Shown here piece after piece: positions 8,824-17,332 of a DNA stretch of 64,000 nucleotides. A program made the position numbers and the translations under genes. How positions within the stretch are numbered: position 1 is the stretch's first letter; every line of letters begins with the position of its first letter. Below the pieces are notes generated by a model. It was given only the letters and a program-made list of their open reading frames with translations. It made no database searches and was not told the DNA's origin. The stretch is from Candidatus Alistipes intestinigallinarum (lineage in GTDB: Bacteria; Bacteroidota; Bacteroidia; Bacteroidales; Rikenellaceae), in assembly GCA_019115745.1 (NCBI GenBank), contig DXDA01000056.1, positions 1 to 64,000 of the forward strand, written 5' to 3'.

Positions 8824-10239
8824 ATGGAGCGCGAAGGGTACGGATACGACGAACGGGTCGCGGCCGAACTGGCCCGCGATGCCGCGCCGCGCCGCAGTCG
8901 CTATACGGGCCGCGGCGAGGCCTCCGAAGCCGCGGGCGGTGCCTCCGGAAGCTCGGATCCGGCACCTCGGAGCGCGCGTGCGGGCGCGGATACGGCGGAG
9001 CCGGAGAGGCCGCGTTTCCGCATCTTTACCGGCGACCGGGTGCTTTGGATCATCATTGCCGCCCTGGCCGTGATTTCGGTGCTGGTGGTCTACTCCTCGA
9101 CGGCCAAGATGGCCTATGACGCCCACACGGCCCGTTCGACGGCCCATTTCCTGCGTCAGCAGTTGATGATCCTGACCTTCAGCCTCATCATCATGGTGGC
9201 CGTGCAGAAGATCAACTGCCGCATCTACAATCTCTTCTCCCGCCCGATCTATTTCCTCTCGGTGGCCCTGACCCTGGCCGTCTACTTCATCGGAGCGACG
9301 ACCAACGGCGCGGCACGCTGGATTCCGCTGGGGCCTTTCCAGTTCCAGCCCTCCGAGGCGCTGAAGGTTGCGACGGTGCTCTTCATGGCCCGGCAACTGG
9401 CCGGTCGGCAGTCGAAAATCGACCGCATCCGGATCGTTCCGAGCTGGAAGTTCTGGACCTGGCGCACCTCGGCGCTGCAGCGCAAGATCTGGCGCGAGGG
9501 GACCTGGCCCATTCTGATGCCCGTCCTGGTGTCGTGTCTGGTGATCTTCCCGGCGCACACCTCGTCGGCCGTGCTGGTCTTCCTGGCTTCGTGGGTGATG
9601 ATGCTCATCGGGCGGGTGCGCTTCAGCGAGTTGATGAAGCTCGTGGGGTGGGCCGTGGCGGGGATTGTGGTCATCATGACCCTGAATCTCGGACGCAGTG
9701 AGACCGCCGAAGGGCGCGTCTCGACCTGGATCCACCTCTGGACCCAGCCGCAGACCGAAAAACCGATCGAACACCTCACCGATACCGAACGCTCGATGAT
9801 CGCCATCTACAACGGAGGGCTTCTCGGCGAGGGCGCCGGACAGAGTGCCATGCGTGTGGAGATGATCCACCCCGAGAGCGACTACGCCTATGCCTTCTTC
9901 GTCGAGGAGTACGGCATTGTGCTGGCCGTCCTGCTGTTGATGCTCTATCTGTGGATCTTCTTCCGGGCGATCGAGATTTTCCGGCGCTGCGGAACGGCTT
10001 TCCCGGGGCTGCTGGTCCTGGGGCTGGCGCTGCTGATCACATGCCAGGCGCTGCTGCACATCATGGTGACGGTGAATCTGATCCCCGAGACGGGTCAGAC
10101 CCTGCCGCTCATCTCGCGCGGCGGCTCGTCGGTGCTCTTTACGACCATTGCGCTGGGGATGATCCTGAGTGTCAGCCGTCAGAACGACGAGCAGTCGCAC
10201 GACCGTCCAAAAAGCGAGGAGTTGCGGATCAACGGGTGA
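8824..10239 (+). CDS. ftsW: SEDS-family peptidoglycan glycosyltransferase FtsW
   Basis: Polytopic SEDS protein that polymerises septal glycan strands together with the PBP encoded upstream. The C-terminal signature PETGQTLPLISRGGSS is intact and about ten membrane helices are visible. I start at the ATG at 8824 (471 aa); the ORF-track start at 8704 lies inside murD. Residues 1 to about 65 form a polar, Ala/Arg/Gly-rich cytoplasmic tail not needed by the family. This is the last gene of the operon: murG, murC, ftsQ, ftsA and ftsZ, expected next in Bacteroidota, are absent. Confidence 0.93.
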   Translation: MEREGYGYDERVAAELARDAAPRRSRYTGRGEASEAAGGASGSSDPAPRSARAGADTAEPERPRFRIFTGDRVLWIIIAALAVISVLVVYSSTAKMAYDAHTARSTAHFLRQQLMILTFSLIIMVAVQKINCRIYNLFSRPIYFLSVALTLAVYFIGATTNGAARWIPLGPFQFQPSEALKVATVLFMARQLAGRQSKIDRIRIVPSWKFWTWRTSALQRKIWREGTWPILMPVLVSCLVIFPAHTSSAVLVFLASWVMMLIGRVRFSELMKLVGWAVAGIVVIMTLNLGRSETAEGRVSTWIHLWTQPQTEKPIEHLTDTERSMIAIYNGGLLGEGAGQSAMRVEMIHPESDYAYAFFVEEYGIVLAVLLLMLYLWIFFRAIEIFRRCGTAFPGLLVLGLALLITCQALLHIMVTVNLIPETGQTLPLISRGGSSVLFTTIALGMILSVSRQNDEQSHDRPKSEELRING

Positions 10240-10258
10240 AAACGGGGGGGTGGAGGCC

Positions 10259-10281
10259 TCCGGAAGCGCTCCGACGGTCGG
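10259..10281. repeat. 23-bp direct repeat, copy 1
   Basis: TCCGGAAGCGCTCCGACGGT plus CGG. A second copy with one difference lies at 10415-10437. The pair brackets the intergenic space after ftsW, including a terminator. Confidence 0.8.
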
Positions 10282-10339
10282 CGAGGTTAAGCCGTTGTGA
10301 GTTGTATAGACTTGCCGTTTCCGTACCGGCAGCACACAT

Positions 10340-10365
10340 AAAGCCCCCGTCCGAGGCGGGGGTTT
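10340..10365. terminator. Terminator after ftsW
   Basis: GCCCCCG and CGGGGG arms flanked by AAA and TTT form a GC-rich hairpin about 100 nt after the ftsW stop. It should end the dcw transcript and works in either direction. Confidence 0.65.
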
Positions 10366-10414
10366 GGGGGTGGGTCAGATTTGCATACGCGGCCGCAGGC
10401 TGCGAACAACGACT

Positions 10415-10437
10415 TCCGGAAACGCTCCGACGGTCGG
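10415..10437. repeat. 23-bp direct repeat, copy 2
   Basis: Differs from the copy at 10259-10281 only by A for G at the tenth base (TCCGGAAACGCTCCGACGGT plus CGG). It is about 40 nt before the S4-protein start. Confidence 0.8.
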
Positions 10438-10474
10438 TATATGATTAATAATCAGTAAAAAGAATAATATTATC

Positions 10475-10870
10475 ATGGAAGATATTCGTCTCGATAAGTA
10501 CCTGTGGGCCGTTCGGGTCTTCAAGACCCGCAGCGATGCCGCGGATGCCATCCGCACGAACAAGGTGACGGTGAACGGCTCCTACGCCAAACCGTCGCGC
10601 GAGGTGAAGCTCGGCGATGTGATCGCCGTACGGAAACAGCAGGTGACCTACTCCTACAAGGTCCTCGACCTGGTGTCGAGCCGCCAGCCGGCCAAGAATG
10701 TCCCGACCTACTGCCTTAATATCACCCCGCAGGAGGAGCTGGACAAACTCAACGTGCCGCGCGAGACGATCTTCGTCTTCCGCGACCGCGGTACAGGCCG
10801 TCCCACGAAGAAGGAGCGCCGCGAGCTCGATTCGCTCATGGACGACCTCTATTACGACGAGGAGGAGTAG
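10475..10870 (+). CDS. S4-domain RNA-binding protein (Hsp15/RqcP-like)
   Basis: A 131-aa basic protein whose first 60 residues are an S4 RNA-binding fold (IRLDKYLWAVRVFKTRSDA, VTVNGSYAKPSREVKLGD, IAVRKQQ). In characterised relatives (Hsp15, RqcP) this domain binds the large ribosomal subunit carrying stalled peptidyl-tRNA. The C-terminal half is charged and ends in an acidic tail. It is alone between two terminators. Family membership is secure; the exact role in ribosome rescue is inferred. Confidence 0.85.
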   Translation: MEDIRLDKYLWAVRVFKTRSDAADAIRTNKVTVNGSYAKPSREVKLGDVIAVRKQQVTYSYKVLDLVSSRQPAKNVPTYCLNITPQEELDKLNVPRETIFVFRDRGTGRPTKKERRELDSLMDDLYYDEEE

Positions 10871-10912
10871 CGTGCGGCTTCTTCTTCCTCCTGTCGTTGG
10901 TGCGTAACGGAA

Positions 10913-10945
10913 CGACGGCCACCCTTGCGGGCGGCCGTCGTCTCA
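10913..10945. terminator. Convergent terminator
   Basis: CGACGGCC (10913-10920) pairs with GGCCGTCG (10933-10940). It sits between the S4 gene (+) and the SGNH lipoprotein gene (-) and can serve both. Confidence 0.7.
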
Positions 10946-10946
10946 T

Positions 10947-12458
10947 TTATCGGAGGTACTCCTTGGTCTGTTCGTAGATCTTGCGGGCCATGTAGCTGAA
11001 TCCCTCCGCCGTGGGGTGGCTTCCCGAGTATTTGGGAATGTTGTCCCCGTCGCCGTAGAAATTGACGCACGGAAGTCCGAAATGGTCGGCAATCTCCACC
11101 ACGGAACGGGCATAGTTCTCACCCAGGCGGTCTCCGACGATACAGATGAGCTGCACCCCTTCGTAACGCTCCTGCATCGTGCGGATGAGCTTGATGTAGG
11201 CCGGGCGGAATTCATCCGGATTGAGCGATTCGACGGGCAGGTCGTAGTCGTAGGCACCCAACGGTACCGAATTGTTCGTGTCGTTGGTCCCGCCGTGGAT
11301 CAGCACCACATCCGGGTGTATGAAGTCACAGCAGCGCGATACGAAATCGTAGCCGGGATATTTCGGGTCGGTGGTCACTCGGGTCCCGGCAAACGAACTG
11401 TTGATGTCCAACTCTCCGTTGGTCATGTATTCGTAGATGAGTTTGTACCAGTAGGTGTCGCTCACTTCGGTTACGTCACCGGCCGGATAGTAGGCCCCGT
11501 ATTCGCTGGAGATATAGCCCAGGAAGGTGGAGATCGAGTCGCCCAGGACTCCGACGTAGCAGACCTCCCGCCAGTCGGCTTCCGCCAGGTCGAGCCAGAT
11601 CGTACGCTCGTATCCGGCATCGAAACGCATGGCTTCGGTCACGGGAAACGTATAGGTGTATTGGTCGGTGACGACGCTGAAGGTGCCGCTGACGCGATCG
11701 GTGGGCAGTACGACCATGCCGATCATCTGCGCCTGTTCCTTGGAACCGGGGACCGTCAGCAGATCGGCGTCGCTGATCGGATCCCAGACGACACTCACGC
11801 GGGTCCCCGTCGTGGAGAGCTTCGTAACCTCGCCCGTGGTGAGGTCGCACGAGAGATTCCCGGCAATCGGTTCGGCGAAGAAACTTTCGAAGTCAACATG
11901 TTGGATGGCCTCCTTTACGCCGGGATTCCGCGAATCGTAGATCATCAGCCGCAACATCGATCCCGTGGGACAGGCTATGGCCGTCACCTCCTCGGTGTCG
12001 GGAGTCAGCGAAACGGGCCGCGTGTAGAACTCCATGTAGCGGCGGGCATCGCCGTAGTCGTCGTGCGAGGTTTTGCGCTGTGTGGTCGGGATGTCGAAGG
12101 TCATCGTGCGGTTGTATGCCACGCCGGAGTTCGAGGTGAAGTAGGCGAAGAGTTGTTGTGCCGCATAGTCGGCCTCAACGATGAAACAGGCCGTGTGGTT
12201 GTCGAGGCTGATGCAGGAGGCGACTCCCGATGTCCGGGTGTCGGTCATGTATCCGAGCCGCAGTTGGTCGTTTATGCCCCAGTAGTCGTAGGGCTGCACC
12301 TCCTGCACGACGCGGCTGCTCAGGGCCTCGTAGTCGACTTTCAGGAGGATCGGACGCTTGCCCTCGGGTATCTGCGGCTCCGGAGCGGAATCGTCGTCGC
12401 AGGAGCCTGCAAGGGCCAGCGCGATGCATGTGGCGAAAATACGCAGGTATCGTGTCAT
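10947..12458 (-). CDS. Surface lipoprotein with fimbrillin-like N-domain and SGNH/GDSL hydrolase C-domain
   Basis: The N-terminus is a lipoprotein signal ending ALAGSC followed by DDD, an acidic motif that in Bacteroidota directs lipoproteins to the cell surface. Residues about 35-290 resemble the fimbrillin-like domains of Bacteroidales surface proteins. The C-terminal 200 residues are an SGNH hydrolase: GDSIS (near 305) with the nucleophile, GGTND (near 388) and SHPTAEG (near 481) with the catalytic Asp/His region. It is probably an esterase or deacetylase on glycans, but the substrate is not evident. It starts 40 nt after the PKD/PQQ lipoprotein gene and is likely co-transcribed with it. 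Confidence 0.8.
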   Translation of the reverse strand: MTRYLRIFATCIALALAGSCDDDSAPEPQIPEGKRPILLKVDYEALSSRVVQEVQPYDYWGINDQLRLGYMTDTRTSGVASCISLDNHTACFIVEADYAAQQLFAYFTSNSGVAYNRTMTFDIPTTQRKTSHDDYGDARRYMEFYTRPVSLTPDTEEVTAIACPTGSMLRLMIYDSRNPGVKEAIQHVDFESFFAEPIAGNLSCDLTTGEVTKLSTTGTRVSVVWDPISDADLLTVPGSKEQAQMIGMVVLPTDRVSGTFSVVTDQYTYTFPVTEAMRFDAGYERTIWLDLAEADWREVCYVGVLGDSISTFLGYISSEYGAYYPAGDVTEVSDTYWYKLIYEYMTNGELDINSSFAGTRVTTDPKYPGYDFVSRCCDFIHPDVVLIHGGTNDTNNSVPLGAYDYDLPVESLNPDEFRPAYIKLIRTMQERYEGVQLICIVGDRLGENYARSVVEIADHFGLPCVNFYGDGDNIPKYSGSHPTAEGFSYMARKIYEQTKEYLR

Positions 12459-12498
12459 GGATTGATCTGTTTAAGGTCTGGATTTCGTTCCGAGGTCG

Positions 12499-14337
12499 TT
12501 ATTTTACACGCTGTACTCCGGTGCGGCGCTGGTTCTGGCCGAACTGTGACCAGTCGGAATCGGCTGCGGACGTCACGCCGTCGATCCGGAATGCGAAGAG
12601 ATAGCAACTGCCCTCCTTCTCGGCCGTGATGTAGACCGTGCCGTCGTCGGCAATCGCCGGGGACGAGTAGCACATGTCGCCGATCTGGATCGACGAGAGC
12701 TCTTCGCCGTCGACCGGAGAGTAGATGGCATAGTATCCCGAGTTGTCACAGACGTGGATCTGGCCCAGGTTGTCGATGGCCGGGACGCAGTAGCCTTGTC
12801 CGTGGATGGCGACTCTCCAGCGCAGGGCTCCGGTCGAAGCGTCGAGTGCAAAGAGTTCCGATGCCTGCGAGGTTCCGTAGATGGTCTGCCCGTCGGCACT
12901 CATCGAGAGGCCGGCACCCTTGCAGATCTGGTTGGAGGAGGCGGTCGGATTGCTCCAGAGCGGTGTGGGGGCCGTGCTTCCATCGTACCCGTTGGTGTCA
13001 TAGCAGTAGACGGCGCCTGCCGAGGGAACGTAGAGCCGACCTTGTGCATCGATCAGGGGTTGACAGCCGTTGGCGTTGACCGTTCCATATCCGAAGGAGT
13101 TGCCGAGCTCCGCAAAGGTGAAACGTCCATCTCCCGATCCGACGGCGGCAATGAATCCGTTGGACCCTGTTCCGGCAAAGAGAAAGAGTCGCTCGTCGGC
13201 TCGGGCGCACATGCCGCCTCCGATGCCCGAGATGGTCGAACTGGTCACCTTGCGGCCGCTCTTGTTCCAGATATAGGCCGTACCCGAGGTTGCCCGGTTT
13301 GCCACGGTGATGTAGTTCTCCGTGATGACGGGTGCCAGCCAGGGGATGCGCGACCCGCTCTTGGGCCACTCCGTTGCCCAGATCTGATCGCCGGTCTCCC
13401 CGTTGATGCCGAATCCGCAGCAGTTGCCGCCATCGGCTCCTCCCGCTGCGATGACCACGGTTCCGTCCGCCGGATCGACCGAGGGGGACGAGCCTTCAAC
13501 TGTCGACATGACGGTGGCGCCGTTCCGGGTCAGGTCGAAACGCCACTTCTCAGCGCCCGACGTCCGATCCAGTGCCACGAGCGATCCCGCAGTCGAGCTG
13601 ACGTAGACATACCGATCTCCGACGGCCGGCGAGGCGCCCAACAGATTGCCGTTCTCGGCATATTGTACGGACCAAAGCTGTTCGGCGATCTTCTTTTTCT
13701 GGATTTCGATCACCCGTTCTGTCGAACCGGTGGCTCCCTCGCTGTCCGTGACGGTGAGTTTTACCGTGTAGGAGCCTTCAGCAAGGAACGTGTGGGTGGG
13801 ATTCTGCTCCGTAGAGGAGCCTCCGTCTCCGAAATCCCACGACCAGGCGGCCAGCTCTCCCAGATCGTCGGTCGAGGTGTCCGTGAAGCGAACCTCCTCC
13901 TCGGCGCAGACCACTTCGGGCTCCCACGTGAAGGAGGCTTCGGGCGCCAGGTTGCGGCGGGCTACCACGATCTGACGCGTTGTGGTGGCCGACTCTCCCG
14001 TAAGAGCCTTGACAGTCAGTTGAATGGTGTATGTATTGGGCTCCGTATAGACGATGGCGGGATTCTTTTCGATGGTCAGTTCTTCGTTCTCCGGGGTGAT
14101 GCCGAAGTCCCACTCCCAGGAACCGATCGTTCCGCCGGTGATGGTGGAGGTATTGGTGATCCAGACGATGTCTCCGGCGAGATAACGCTCCTGGTCCGTG
14201 GAGAAGTCGGCCGTCAGGACCACTTTCTCCGGAGTCGGTTCCTGCTCTTCGGAGATATTCTCGTCGTCGCTGCATGAGACGGCGAACAGGAGTGTCATGA
14301 AGACCAATAAGTTCAGGTGTCGAAGTTTCTTGTTCAT
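12499..14337 (-). CDS. Surface lipoprotein with PKD domains and PQQ-like beta-propeller
   Basis: I start at ATG 14337 (612 aa) because it gives a lipoprotein signal, FMTLLFAVSC, followed by SDDE. Two PKD-type Ig domains follow (WEWDFG near 85; WSWDFGDGG near 170). From about 225 onward repeats such as GSLVALDRTSGAEKWRF and ELFALDASTGALRWRVAI mark a PQQ-like beta-propeller. This is a non-catalytic adhesion or scaffold architecture, exposed on the cell surface. It precedes the SGNH lipoprotein on the same strand, suggesting the pair works together on an external polymer (inference). Confidence 0.82.
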   Translation of the reverse strand: MNKKLRHLNLLVFMTLLFAVSCSDDENISEEQEPTPEKVVLTADFSTDQERYLAGDIVWITNTSTITGGTIGSWEWDFGITPENEELTIEKNPAIVYTEPNTYTIQLTVKALTGESATTTRQIVVARRNLAPEASFTWEPEVVCAEEEVRFTDTSTDDLGELAAWSWDFGDGGSSTEQNPTHTFLAEGSYTVKLTVTDSEGATGSTERVIEIQKKKIAEQLWSVQYAENGNLLGASPAVGDRYVYVSSTAGSLVALDRTSGAEKWRFDLTRNGATVMSTVEGSSPSVDPADGTVVIAAGGADGGNCCGFGINGETGDQIWATEWPKSGSRIPWLAPVITENYITVANRATSGTAYIWNKSGRKVTSSTISGIGGGMCARADERLFLFAGTGSNGFIAAVGSGDGRFTFAELGNSFGYGTVNANGCQPLIDAQGRLYVPSAGAVYCYDTNGYDGSTAPTPLWSNPTASSNQICKGAGLSMSADGQTIYGTSQASELFALDASTGALRWRVAIHGQGYCVPAIDNLGQIHVCDNSGYYAIYSPVDGEELSSIQIGDMCYSSPAIADDGTVYITAEKEGSCYLFAFRIDGVTSAADSDWSQFGQNQRRTGVQRVK

Positions 14338-14450
14338 AGGTCGGTTGTTTGTTGTGTTCTTCAATAATACGCCGAACCGGTCCGCCACACGTAATTTTTT
14401 TCGCGGTTTTCCGATACTGCCCTCTCCCTTCCTGCAATCCCCTCTCTTCT

Positions 14451-14486
14451 CTTCATACACCCCGGAAACTTCATACACCCCGGAAA
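14451..14486. repeat. Perfect 18-bp tandem duplication
   Basis: CTTCATACACCCCGGAAA occurs twice head to tail (14451-14468 and 14469-14486), upstream of the PKD/PQQ gene and downstream of the pth terminator. Confidence 0.9.
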
Positions 14487-14490
14487 CACG

Positions 14491-14520
14491 AAGGCCGTCT
14501 CCCCGGGGGAAGACGGCCTT
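14491..14520 (-). terminator. Terminator after pth
   Basis: AAGGCCGTCT and AGACGGCCTT form a perfect 10-bp stem 19 nt downstream of the pth stop codon. Confidence 0.75.
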
Positions 14521-14539
14521 TGCGGTTTGTCCGTGCGGA

Positions 14540-15103
14540 TTATTTCTTGTTGAAGAAGTTCATCGTCATGGCGCACCCCTGCGTGGCGAACGAACGGATG
14601 GCATCGACAAAGACTTTCAGCCGTTCGGGCATCGCTTGGCGCTCCTCGTCGGTCCACTCGCCCAGTACATAGTCTACCTGGTGTCCCTTCGGGAAGTCGC
14701 CGCCGATGCCGAAGCGCATCCGGGCATACTCCTCGGTCCCCAGCAGTTCGGCAATGTTCTTCAATCCGTTGTGGCCTCCGGCACTCCCTTTGGGCCGCAG
14801 GCGCAGGGTCCCGAACGGCAGGGCTATGTCGTCCGAGATGACCAGCAGATTCTCGCGGTCGATCTTTTCGGCATCCAGCCAGTAGCGGACGGCCTTTCCC
14901 GAGAGATTCATGTAGGTCGAGGGTTTCAACAGGATGAGCGTGCGGCCCTTGTAGCGGACCTCGGCCACATCGCCGTAGCGTGCCGTGGTAAAAACAGCGT
15001 TGGACGCCTCTGCGAGAGCGTCCAACACGTTGAAACCGATGTTGTGGCGGGTTCCGGCGTACTCGGCGCCGATGTTCCCGAGCCCAACAATGAGGTATTT
15101 CAT
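14540..15103 (-). CDS. pth: Peptidyl-tRNA hydrolase
   Basis: Cleaves peptidyl-tRNA released from stalled ribosomes and recycles the tRNA. The family opening [21 protein letters not shown] carries the catalytic His near residue 20. [10 protein letters not shown], the DDIALPFG loop and the [12 protein letters not shown] segment follow. Length 187 aa is normal. It lies 13 nt after the L25 gene on the same strand, a pairing often seen in bacteria. Confidence 0.95.
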   Translation of the reverse strand: MKYLIVGLGNIGAEYAGTRHNIGFNVLDALAEASNAVFTTARYGDVAEVRYKGRTLILLKPSTYMNLSGKAVRYWLDAEKIDRENLLVISDDIALPFGTLRLRPKGSAGGHNGLKNIAELLGTEEYARMRFGIGGDFPKGHQVDYVLGEWTDEERQAMPERLKVFVDAIRSFATQGCAMTMNFFNKK

Positions 15104-15116
15104 GCCGGTTCAGCGA

Positions 15117-15689
15117 CTATTTGCCGGCAGCCTCGGCACCGCGCGAAGCACGCGTTACGCGTACGGCGCAGACAGCCGTCGTGGCCGGGGTCACGAACTT
15201 CAGGTTCTCGAACTGCAGGTCGCCGACGAAGATCGTCTTGCCTACGCCGAGCGTCGTCACGTCGACAACGATCTCGTCGGGAAGGTTCTCGACCAGGGCG
15301 CTCACGGTCAGCTTGCGGGCCGACAGAACGAGCTTACCGCCGACCTTCACACCTTCGGCGTTACCGGTCAGGCGTACCGGAATGGCGATCGAAACGGGTT
15401 TGCCGGCAGCGATGCGGTAGAAATCCATGTGGAGGATCTCCTCACGAACGGGGTGGAACTGAGCCTCGCGCAGTACGGCGAGCTCCTTCTTGCCCTCGAC
15501 GTCGAACTCGACGATGTAGGAGTTGGGGGTGTAGATCAGGGGTTTGATCTCTCGCGGGTCTACGGAGAACATCTCCGTTTCACCGTTTCCGCACAGTACG
15601 CAGGGGACGAGGCCCTCGCGGCGTACGGCTTTGGCGGCCTTCTTGCCGAATTCGGCACGTTTTACGGCCTTTACCGAAATGGTTTTCAT
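15117..15689 (-). CDS. rplY: 50S ribosomal protein L25 (CTC type)
   Basis: A 190-aa two-domain L25. The N-terminal 90 residues bind 5S rRNA (starting MKTISVKAVKRAEFGKKAAK, with VPCVLCG and LAVLREAQFHP). The C-terminal domain, characteristic of the longer CTC form, follows (HMDFYRI, VPVRLTGNAEGVKVGG). It is first in the L25-pth unit, preceded by a clear -7 box at 15775-15782. Confidence 0.95.
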   Translation of the reverse strand: MKTISVKAVKRAEFGKKAAKAVRREGLVPCVLCGNGETEMFSVDPREIKPLIYTPNSYIVEFDVEGKKELAVLREAQFHPVREEILHMDFYRIAAGKPVSIAIPVRLTGNAEGVKVGGKLVLSARKLTVSALVENLPDEIVVDVTTLGVGKTIFVGDLQFENLKFVTPATTAVCAVRVTRASRGAEAAGK

Positions 15690-15774
15690 AATGTTTTGGT
15701 TTTAAAAGTGTTACCTGCGGCGGTTCTCAATGCGGCCTCGGCGGGTCGCATCCCATTTCCGCCTGTTCGGGCTG

Positions 15775-15782
15775 CAAAGATA
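15775..15782 (-). promoter_or_regulatory. -7 box TATCTTTG for rplY-pth
   Basis: Read on the minus strand, TATCTTTG matches the Bacteroidota TAnnTTTG box and stands about 85 nt before the L25 start. No perfect TTTG -33 element is visible. Confidence 0.6.
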
Positions 15783-15854
15783 GAAATTTGGTTTGAAATA
15801 TGAAAGCCGGAGATCAAAAAACCTTCGTTATCAGCATGTCTGATACAAAAAGGA

Positions 15855-15888
15855 GCGGAAGTTCCGTCGAACCTCCGCCCTCTTTTTT
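15855..15888. terminator. Terminator between galE and rplY
   Basis: GCGGAAGTTC (15855-15864) pairs with GAACCTCCGC (15869-15878), nine of ten bases. T-runs on both strands make it bidirectional; its natural client is galE. Confidence 0.65.
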
Positions 15889-15902
15889 CCGCTTCGGGAA
15901 CG

Positions 15903-16931
15903 CTACTTGATGCCGCGGACGTGCTTCTCCCAGGCCCAGGCTGCAGCCAGCGTCTCGTCGAGCGTACGCTCGGCCTTCCAGCCCAGTTCGGTATTGGCCA
16001 GCGTCGGATCGGCCCAGATGGCGATGATGTCGCCCTCGCGGCGCGGTGCGATCTTGTAGTTGAGCTTCAGGTGGTTGACCTCCTCGAACTTGTGGACCAG
16101 TTCCAGCACCGAAACGCCGCGGCCCGTGCCGACGTTGAAGATCTCGTAGGGGGCCTTGTTCTTGTCCTCGATCATGCGGCGGATGGCGGCCACGTGAGCA
16201 CGGGCCAGGTCGACGACATCGATGTAGTCGCGGATGCACGAACCGTCGGGCGTCGGGTAGTCGTCGCCGAAGACCGAGAGACACTCGCGGATGCCGGCGG
16301 CCGTCTGCGTGATATAGGGTACGAGGTTCTGCGGCACGCCGCGCGGCAGCTCGCCGATCAGGGCCGACGGATGGGCGCCGATGGGGTTGAAGTAGCGCAG
16401 GGCGATACCTTTCAGTCCGGGATAGGCGGCCAGCGAGTCGCGCAGGATATCCTCGCACATCTGCTTCGTATTGCCGTAGGGCGAGGTGGCCGGCTTGCGG
16501 GGCGTCTGCTCCGTGACGGGCTGCTTCTCGGGTTCGCCGTAGACGGTGCACGACGACGAGAAGACGATGTTCTGGCGGCCGAACTCGCGCATCAGCGAGA
16601 TGACGTTCATGAACGACGTGAGGTTGTTGCCGTAGTATTCGAGGGGTTTCTGGACCGACTCGCCGACGGCCTTCGAGGCGGCGAAGTGGATCACCGAGTC
16701 GAACTCATACTGTTCGAAGACCTTGCGGAAGGCCTCGCGGTCGCAGCAGTCGACCTGGACGAAGGGGATCTCCACGCCGGTGATTTTGCGTACGCCCTCG
16801 ACGGCGCCCATGTCGCTGTTGGAGAAGTTGTCGACGATGACGACGTCGTAGCCGGCATTGATGAGTTCCACGGTGGTGTGCGAACCGATGTAACCGGCTC
16901 CGCCGCTCACCAAGACACACGATTTTTTCAT
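15903..16931 (-). CDS. galE: UDP-glucose 4-epimerase GalE
   Basis: NAD-dependent short-chain epimerase interconverting UDP-glucose and UDP-galactose. The NAD loop GGAGYIGSHT is at the N-terminus. The catalytic Tyr/Lys pair is in SPYGNTKQ, and SSSCTVYG carries the partner Ser. The start at 16931 (342 aa) gives the standard MKKSCVLVSGG opening; the track start adds nine unlikely residues. It stands alone, with a -7 box 25 nt upstream and a terminator behind it. Confidence 0.94.
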   Translation of the reverse strand: MKKSCVLVSGGAGYIGSHTTVELINAGYDVVIVDNFSNSDMGAVEGVRKITGVEIPFVQVDCCDREAFRKVFEQYEFDSVIHFAASKAVGESVQKPLEYYGNNLTSFMNVISLMREFGRQNIVFSSSCTVYGEPEKQPVTEQTPRKPATSPYGNTKQMCEDILRDSLAAYPGLKGIALRYFNPIGAHPSALIGELPRGVPQNLVPYITQTAAGIRECLSVFGDDYPTPDGSCIRDYIDVVDLARAHVAAIRRMIEDKNKAPYEIFNVGTGRGVSVLELVHKFEEVNHLKLNYKIAPRREGDIIAIWADPTLANTELGWKAERTLDETLAAAWAWEKHVRGIK

Positions 16932-16955
16932 AAGTCGCAAAGATTGATTGAGTAA

Positions 16956-16963
16956 CAAAGGTA
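16956..16963 (-). promoter_or_regulatory. -7 box TACCTTTG for galE
   Basis: TACCTTTG on the minus strand is an exact TAnnTTTG match 25 nt before the galE ATG. The upstream sequence is A/T-rich without an obvious TTTG. Confidence 0.55.
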
Positions 16964-17081
16964 TGAATTTTTTTGAAACATGCGGATACGGAGCAGATAA
17001 AATTTACGGAGCGGAGCAGGAGAGTAACGGTCGAGGCGCGGAACCGAATCTGAACCTTTCGGCATTCCTCCGCCCACAAAA

Positions 17082-17205
17082 CGGGCTTCTTAAGCCCGCG
17101 CCCACAAACCCGGCTCTTAGCCGGGCGCGGGACTGGATCGGAAACCCTTCACTCACTCCACCGCCCACGAAAAACCCGGCTCTTAGCCGGGCCCTTTCTT
17201 AAGGG
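17082..17205. repeat. Array of four short hairpins with CTT-containing loops
   Basis: CGGGCTT/AAGCCCG (17082-17098), CCCGGCT/AGCCGGG (17109-17125), the same stem again (17175-17191) and CCCTT/AAGGG (17192-17205) are perfect stems. The first three close on exactly CTT and the last on TCTT. The first three are preceded by GCCCACAAA or a close variant, so the unit is leader plus hairpin. This is most of the 400-nt galE-kbl gap; there is no ORF. Confidence 0.75.
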
Positions 17206-17274
17206 GGCTGACAAATTGTAATCCCGGGTGTGAAAAATAAGTGCCGACGGATGTCTGTTTTCGGAAAAGTTTCC

Positions 17275-17282
17275 TATATTTG
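17275..17282 (+). promoter_or_regulatory. -7 box TATATTTG for kbl
   Basis: An exact TAnnTTTG match about 50 nt before the kbl ATG; upstream TTTTC runs could serve as a weak -33 element. Confidence 0.6.
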
Positions 17283-17332
17283 TAACAAATTGATACCACA
17301 ACAGCGAATTTTCATCAAAACATTAACGCGAT

